This document shows positions 22,970 through 26,336 of a DNA stretch of 26,336 nucleotides, piece by piece. Origin of the DNA: Bryobacterales bacterium (lineage in GTDB: Bacteria; Acidobacteriota; Terriglobia; Bryobacterales; Bryobacteraceae); the NCBI GenBank assembly GCA_025456495.1, contig JALOKO010000005.1, positions 1 through 26,336 of the forward strand. The letters run 5' to 3'. Within the stretch, counting starts at the first letter, position 1. The number at the start of each line of letters is the position of its first letter. The position numbers and the translations under genes were made by a program. Below the pieces are notes generated by a model. That model was given only the letters and a program-made list of their open reading frames with translations. It was not told the origin of the DNA and searched no databases.

Positions 22970-24178
22970 TCAGCCGTCGCGGCGCACGTACGGCTTGTTG
23001 AGATAGCCGCGGCTCTCTTTGGCTGCGTCGCTGGTGGGCGCCAGCGCGATCGCCTTCTCATAGGCCGCGCGCGCTGCCTTGCGGTCCCCCAGCACATCAT
23101 GCACCTGGCCGAGGCGCATGTAGGCCAGCACGCCCGTATGCAGGTCCAGTTCTCCGGCCCCCTGGGTTGCTACGCGCAACTGCTGCAACGCCTCCGGATA
23201 GTTCCGATACCAGAAGTTGAAGTTCCCTTTGGCGTAGTCCAGCCGCGACTTACGAAGCTGTGGAAACGCCCGCGCATCCTTGGCCAGTGCGGCGTCCATG
23301 GTCGCCAGCAGCGCCCGCGCTTCCGCCTCCTGCCCCAGGTCGCTGTACAGTTGCAACAACTCCAGCCGGAACAGATGATTGGCCGGGAACTTGGCGGCGA
23401 GTTCCTTCAACAGCGGAATCGCCCGGGGCGACATCTGTTTCCCCTCGCGCCGGTACACCGCGGCCAGCAACACCTTGGCATCGTAGGGGACGCGGCTTCC
23501 GTTGGCGGCGACATCCTCCAGCGTGCGGATTCCCTTCTCCCTGTCGCCACGGAAGCCCACCAGGAAGCCCATCATCTTGTAGAACAGCGGAAGACTGCCA
23601 ACCACGTAGTCGTGAATGCCCTGCACCAGGCGCGCATCCACGAACTCCGGTTTCAGCTCCGCCACGCGGTTATGCAGCTTGCGCGCCTCGGTGGCGTCAG
23701 AAAGGGCGCTCCGCCAGCTCTTCTCCACCAGGAAGTAGTAGTTCCCCCGCAGTCCGTAGGCGATGCCACGCGAGTACAGCGCATCGGTGTCATTCGGGTT
23801 CGCGGCCAGCGCCTTTTCCGTCAGCGACAGCACCGTATCGACGCACTTGAAGAACTCCGCCTTTTCCGCAGGTGTAATCTCCGCGCCCGCCCGGCGCAGG
23901 AAGGGATTGTTGCCGCTCACCAGTTGCGATTCCAACGCACCCGCGCGGAAGAGCACGCGATACAGATAGGCCTGCGCCAGGTGGTTGTACGGACGCGCCA
24001 CACCGGGTTGCTCTTCTAATTCGCGCTGGAACCAGCGGATGGCCTCGCCGTAATCCAAATTGTAAAAGTGCAGAAAGCCCTTCTCCAGATTGGAAGGCAT
24101 GTCGAGTTTCGGCTGCCCAACCGCGACACCACAAAACAGAAGGGCAACCAGGACGGGATTCATCAGCAGGTAGCGCAT
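22970..24178 (-). CDS. exported tetratricopeptide-repeat protein
   Basis: This 402-residue protein has a signal peptide (MRYLLMNPVLVALLFCGVAVGQ) and several TPR helical pairs. Examples are GFLHFYNLDYGEAIRWFQREL at about 33-53, LTEKALAANPNDTDALYSRG near 117-136, a central loop with PLFYKMMGFLVGFRGDREKG, and a C-terminal TPR (YMRLGQVHDVLGDRKAARAAYEKAIALAP) near 353-381. TPR proteins act as protein-binding scaffolds; no enzyme domain is visible. The start at 24178 is chosen by the signal peptide; an in-frame TTG at 24223 would add 15 residues ahead of it. It is the last gene of the minus-strand run efp-GNAT-queG-TPR, 72 bases after queG. Confidence 0.75.
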   Translation of the reverse strand: MRYLLMNPVLVALLFCGVAVGQPKLDMPSNLEKGFLHFYNLDYGEAIRWFQRELEEQPGVARPYNHLAQAYLYRVLFRAGALESQLVSGNNPFLRRAGAEITPAEKAEFFKCVDTVLSLTEKALAANPNDTDALYSRGIAYGLRGNYYFLVEKSWRSALSDATEARKLHNRVAELKPEFVDARLVQGIHDYVVGSLPLFYKMMGFLVGFRGDREKGIRTLEDVAANGSRVPYDAKVLLAAVYRREGKQMSPRAIPLLKELAAKFPANHLFRLELLQLYSDLGQEAEARALLATMDAALAKDARAFPQLRKSRLDYAKGNFNFWYRNYPEALQQLRVATQGAGELDLHTGVLAYMRLGQVHDVLGDRKAARAAYEKAIALAPTSDAAKESRGYLNKPYVRRDG

Positions 24179-24250
24179 GGCAAGCACACTGAAAAGATGA
24201 CGCGGCGCGTGGATTCGTTTCAACCGCCGTGCGGCTTCGACATTTCGAAC

Positions 24251-25312
24251 TCAGGACCCAGACATCGCGGTGCGGATCCGCTGGATGGCCTCTCCCGCAT
24301 GCTGCGCCACCACCGCGTCAGCGTTCAGGGTCATCGCCTCAAGCACGTCCAGGTAACGGGCGCTCCCGGTGTTTCCCATCGCCACGGCAACGTTACGCAG
24401 GAAGCCACGGTACCGCGCGCGGCTCACCGGTGAATGCTGGAAGAGGCCGCGAAACTCAGCCTCCGTAATCGCGGCCAGCCTTTCCAGAGGAGGCGCGGGC
24501 GGCAGCAGCGGCTGAAAGCGCGCGTCTTCGGTAACTGGCGCGCGACGGTTCCACGGGCAGACGTCCTGGCAGATGTCGCAGCCAAAGACGTGCTGGCCAA
24601 TACCCGGACGAGCCTCAGGGGGAATTTCGCCCTTCTTTTCGATGGTGTAGTACGAGATGCAGGCTCGCGCATCCACGAAGTATTCCCGTTCCCCCGGCGC
24701 TCTGGGAACAATCGCGGCGGTAGGGCAGGCGTCGATGCAGCGGGTGCAGGATCCACATCGATCCGGCGGGGGCGCGTCCGGCTCAAGATCCAACGACAAC
24801 AGCAACGCCCCCAGGAAGTACCAACTCCCCGTGGGCTCATGGATCAGGCAGGTATTCTTGCCAATCCATCCCAACCCAGCCATGCGCGCATAACTCCGCT
24901 CCAGCAGCGGAGCGGTATCCACGCACACCTTCGCTTGCAGGTCCGCGCCGCAACCCTCACGCACCATGGCTTCCACCCGGCGCAGCGCATCGCCAACAAT
25001 CTGGTGATAGTCCTCGCCCCAGGCATAGCGGGAGATCCAGCCAAGTTCGTCGTCCTGAAAGGCCGTCGACAGGGGCTGGGGCGTATGGTACAGCTTGCCG
25101 ACGCAAAGCATGCTGCGCGCCTCGGGAAGCAGGTGGCGCGGGTCCTCACGACGCTGCTGGCGATAGTCAGTCAGGTATCCCATCGCGCCAGCCATTCCCT
25201 CTGAGGCCCACTGCTGGTAGGCGGAGAAATCCGCCAGCGGCACGGCAGGCGCAATGCCCGCAAGTTCGAATCCACACTCGCGGGCAATCTGCTTCACGCG
25301 AAGGGCATCCAT
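24251..25312 (-). CDS. queG: epoxyqueuosine reductase
   Basis: QueG reduces epoxyqueuosine in tRNA to queuosine, the final step of the pathway, using cobalamin and two 4Fe-4S clusters. The 353 residues show the catalytic-site segment CVDTAPLLERS at 130-140 (Asp 132), GWIGKNTC at 148-155, the ferredoxin-type motif CGSCTRCIDACP (C186, C189, C192, C196), and the second set C218, C245, C248 and C252 (CDICQDVCPWN). The C-terminal part (FRNVAVAMGNTGSARYLDVLEAM) is the usual HEAT-like tail. The ATG lies 6 bases after the GNAT stop; the ribosome binding site is a weak GAGCGG. No other queuosine gene is in the window. Confidence 0.95.
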   Translation of the reverse strand: MDALRVKQIARECGFELAGIAPAVPLADFSAYQQWASEGMAGAMGYLTDYRQQRREDPRHLLPEARSMLCVGKLYHTPQPLSTAFQDDELGWISRYAWGEDYHQIVGDALRRVEAMVREGCGADLQAKVCVDTAPLLERSYARMAGLGWIGKNTCLIHEPTGSWYFLGALLLSLDLEPDAPPPDRCGSCTRCIDACPTAAIVPRAPGEREYFVDARACISYYTIEKKGEIPPEARPGIGQHVFGCDICQDVCPWNRRAPVTEDARFQPLLPPAPPLERLAAITEAEFRGLFQHSPVSRARYRGFLRNVAVAMGNTGSARYLDVLEAMTLNADAVVAQHAGEAIQRIRTAMSGS

Positions 25313-25318
25313 CGCCGC

Positions 25319-25861
25319 TCAGTCCCTGCTATCCAGAAGGTCTCCGCTGGCCATGCGGCGCAGGGTGGCGCTCTCCAGCCGGTTCACCGTCCACTCCTCC
25401 AAAGCCACGGCGCCCAGACGCCGATAGAACCCGATGGCGGGCTGGTTCCAATCCAGCACCGCCCAATCGATGCGGCAGTAATCCCGCTCCACGGCAATCT
25501 CCGCCAGGCGCCGGAACAACGCCGTCCCTACTCCCTGGCCACGCGATTCCGGGTTCACGAAGAGATCTTCCAGGTACATTCCCCGGCGACCGCGAAAGGT
25601 GGAGAAGTTCTCAAAGAACAGGGCGAAGCCCACCGGCTGTTCATCCAGCAAGGCGATCAGGCATTCGGCAGCCGGACGTGGCCCGTAAAGCGACGCGAGC
25701 AGCGTCTCCTCAGTGGCGCTGACGTGCTGCTCCAGCTTCTCGTAGGCAGCCAGCGCACGAATGAAACGCACGATCAGTCCCACGTCCGTTGGCTCGGAAA
25801 AGCGAATTGAAAGACGCCGATGGCAGGTCGCGCCATCCGCTGTTGGTAGGGCTGGTGGCAT
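25319..25861 (-). CDS. GNAT family N-acetyltransferase, diamine acetyltransferase-like
   Basis: This 180-residue cytoplasmic enzyme transfers acetyl from acetyl-CoA to an amine. The CoA loop is RGQGVGTAL at about 109-117, preceded by YLEDLFVNPES, and the DWNQPAIGFYRRLGA end motif lies at about 137-151. This resembles the spermidine/spermine (SAT) subgroup. The N-terminal 20 residues are variable. AGGAAG 5 bases before the ATG supports the start. It lies 37 bases after efp and 6 before queG, so it is probably cotranscribed; the actual amine is unknown. Confidence 0.87.
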   Translation of the reverse strand: MPPALPTADGATCHRRLSIRFSEPTDVGLIVRFIRALAAYEKLEQHVSATEETLLASLYGPRPAAECLIALLDEQPVGFALFFENFSTFRGRRGMYLEDLFVNPESRGQGVGTALFRRLAEIAVERDYCRIDWAVLDWNQPAIGFYRRLGAVALEEWTVNRLESATLRRMASGDLLDSRD

Positions 25862-25898
25862 GTCGGCTTCCTGGATTGCGCCGTCGCAGCCGGTACGC

Positions 25899-26336
25899 TT
25901 AATTGGCGCGCGACACGTAGGTCTGCTCCGCGGTATTCACGACAATCTTCTCGCCCTCGCTGATGAACGGCGGCACCTGCACCACCAGACCCGTTTCCAT
26001 CTTCGCTGGCTTGTTCACGCTGGACGCCGTGGCGCTCTTGATGCCCGGTTCCGTTTCCACCACGGTCATCACCACTGTTTGCGGCACTTCCACGCTAATC
26101 GGCTTGCCCTCGTAGAATTCCACAGTCACCTTGATATTCGGCAACAGGAAGTAAATGTTGTCGCCCAGGTCGTCCTTGCTCAGTTCCACCTGTTCATAGG
26201 TCTCGGTGTTCATGAAGGTGAAGGTATTGCCGCCATCGTCGAACAGGTACTCCATGTCGTGCTGCTCAAGGATGGCCCGATCCACGGTGTCGCTGGACGA
26301 GAAGCGATGCTCAAACATAGTGCCAGTCGCTATCAA
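25899..26336 (-). CDS. efp: elongation factor P, 5' end outside window
   Basis: EF-P rescues ribosomes stalled on polyproline stretches. Only domains II and III are visible (145 residues, to the stop at 25899): GTMFEHRFSSSDTV, an OB-fold with MEYLFDDGG and the final strands VQVPPFISEGEKIVVNTAEQTYV. The first domain, with the tip Lys or Arg that is modified in many species, lies beyond the right edge; the frame continues past 26336, so the TTG there is not a real start. It leads the run efp-GNAT-queG-TPR. EF-P is usually about 185-190 residues, so roughly 40 are missing here. Confidence 0.93.
   Translation of the reverse strand: MIATGTMFEHRFSSSDTVDRAILEQHDMEYLFDDGGNTFTFMNTETYEQVELSKDDLGDNIYFLLPNIKVTVEFYEGKPISVEVPQTVVMTVVETEPGIKSATASSVNKPAKMETGLVVQVPPFISEGEKIVVNTAEQTYVSRAN

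Noticed and set aside
22693..23100. minus-strand frame through the 22-bp repeats giving a repeating GRAPTWARPGS peptide
   Set aside because: The unit length of 22 does not preserve frame, and the frame overlaps the TPR gene out of register; no ribosome binding site.
22757..24019. 420-residue plus-strand open frame
   Set aside because: Antisense to the TPR gene and running through the 22-bp repeats.
25264..25273. GTTCGAATCC resembling a tRNA T-loop
   Set aside because: It has no complementary T-stem or acceptor stem and lies within the queG coding sequence.

Overview
The window looks like a piece of a high-GC chromosome from a soil-type Gram-negative bacterium, most probably an Acidobacteriota member of the Bryobacterales/Solibacter type. 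This is inferred from gene style: a Tat-exported Gfo/Idh/MocA oxidoreductase, two very large secreted beta-propeller/phosphoesterase fusions, a B12-radical SAM protein and a fliW-csrA pair, plus MEP-pathway isoprenoid genes. No rRNA or other taxonomic marker is present, so the placement is tentative.

Layout. Bases 1-727 are a distinctly AT-richer patch. It holds a two-gene minus-strand unit: a small exported cysteine-rich protein (10 Cys in about 62 mature residues), then an Asn/Thr/Ser-rich protein that runs off the left edge. A 439-base gap follows, with a 10-base G/C homopolymer and a good sigma70-like promoter facing right. Next come a SAM methyltransferase (1167-1886), a Tat-exported oxidoreductase (2091-3380) with a strong terminator, and a cobalamin-binding radical SAM enzyme (3638-5374). 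The last overlaps tail-to-tail with a secreted propeller/phosphoesterase (5293-8010). A Nudix hydrolase (8177-8770) is divergent from the YacL-like PIN/TRAM gene, which leads into ispD-ispF (8999-11490).

From 11479 to 17470 there are a YeeZ-like SDR, a divergent cupin/copper-binding lipoprotein pair, an RlmD-type rRNA methyltransferase, trpS with an overlapping MFS transporter, and a PNK-like P-loop kinase overlapping the MFS gene tail-to-tail. From 17632 to 22671 there are an SRPBCC protein, a GNAT, csrA-fliW and a second propeller/phosphoesterase. From 22970 to 26336 a minus-strand run reads efp (5' end outside the window), GNAT, queG and a TPR protein.

The centre and right are mostly housekeeping: isoprenoid precursors (ispD, ispF), translation and RNA modification (trpS, efp, queG, RlmD-like) and post-transcriptional control (csrA/fliW). 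The unexplained parts are the AT-rich Cys-rich/Asn-rich pair at the left edge, six 22-bp head-to-tail repeats before the second phosphoesterase, a short 13-15-bp repeat cluster between csrA and a GNAT gene, and repeated tail-to-tail gene overlaps. I see no tRNA, rRNA, CRISPR array, transposase or phage gene.
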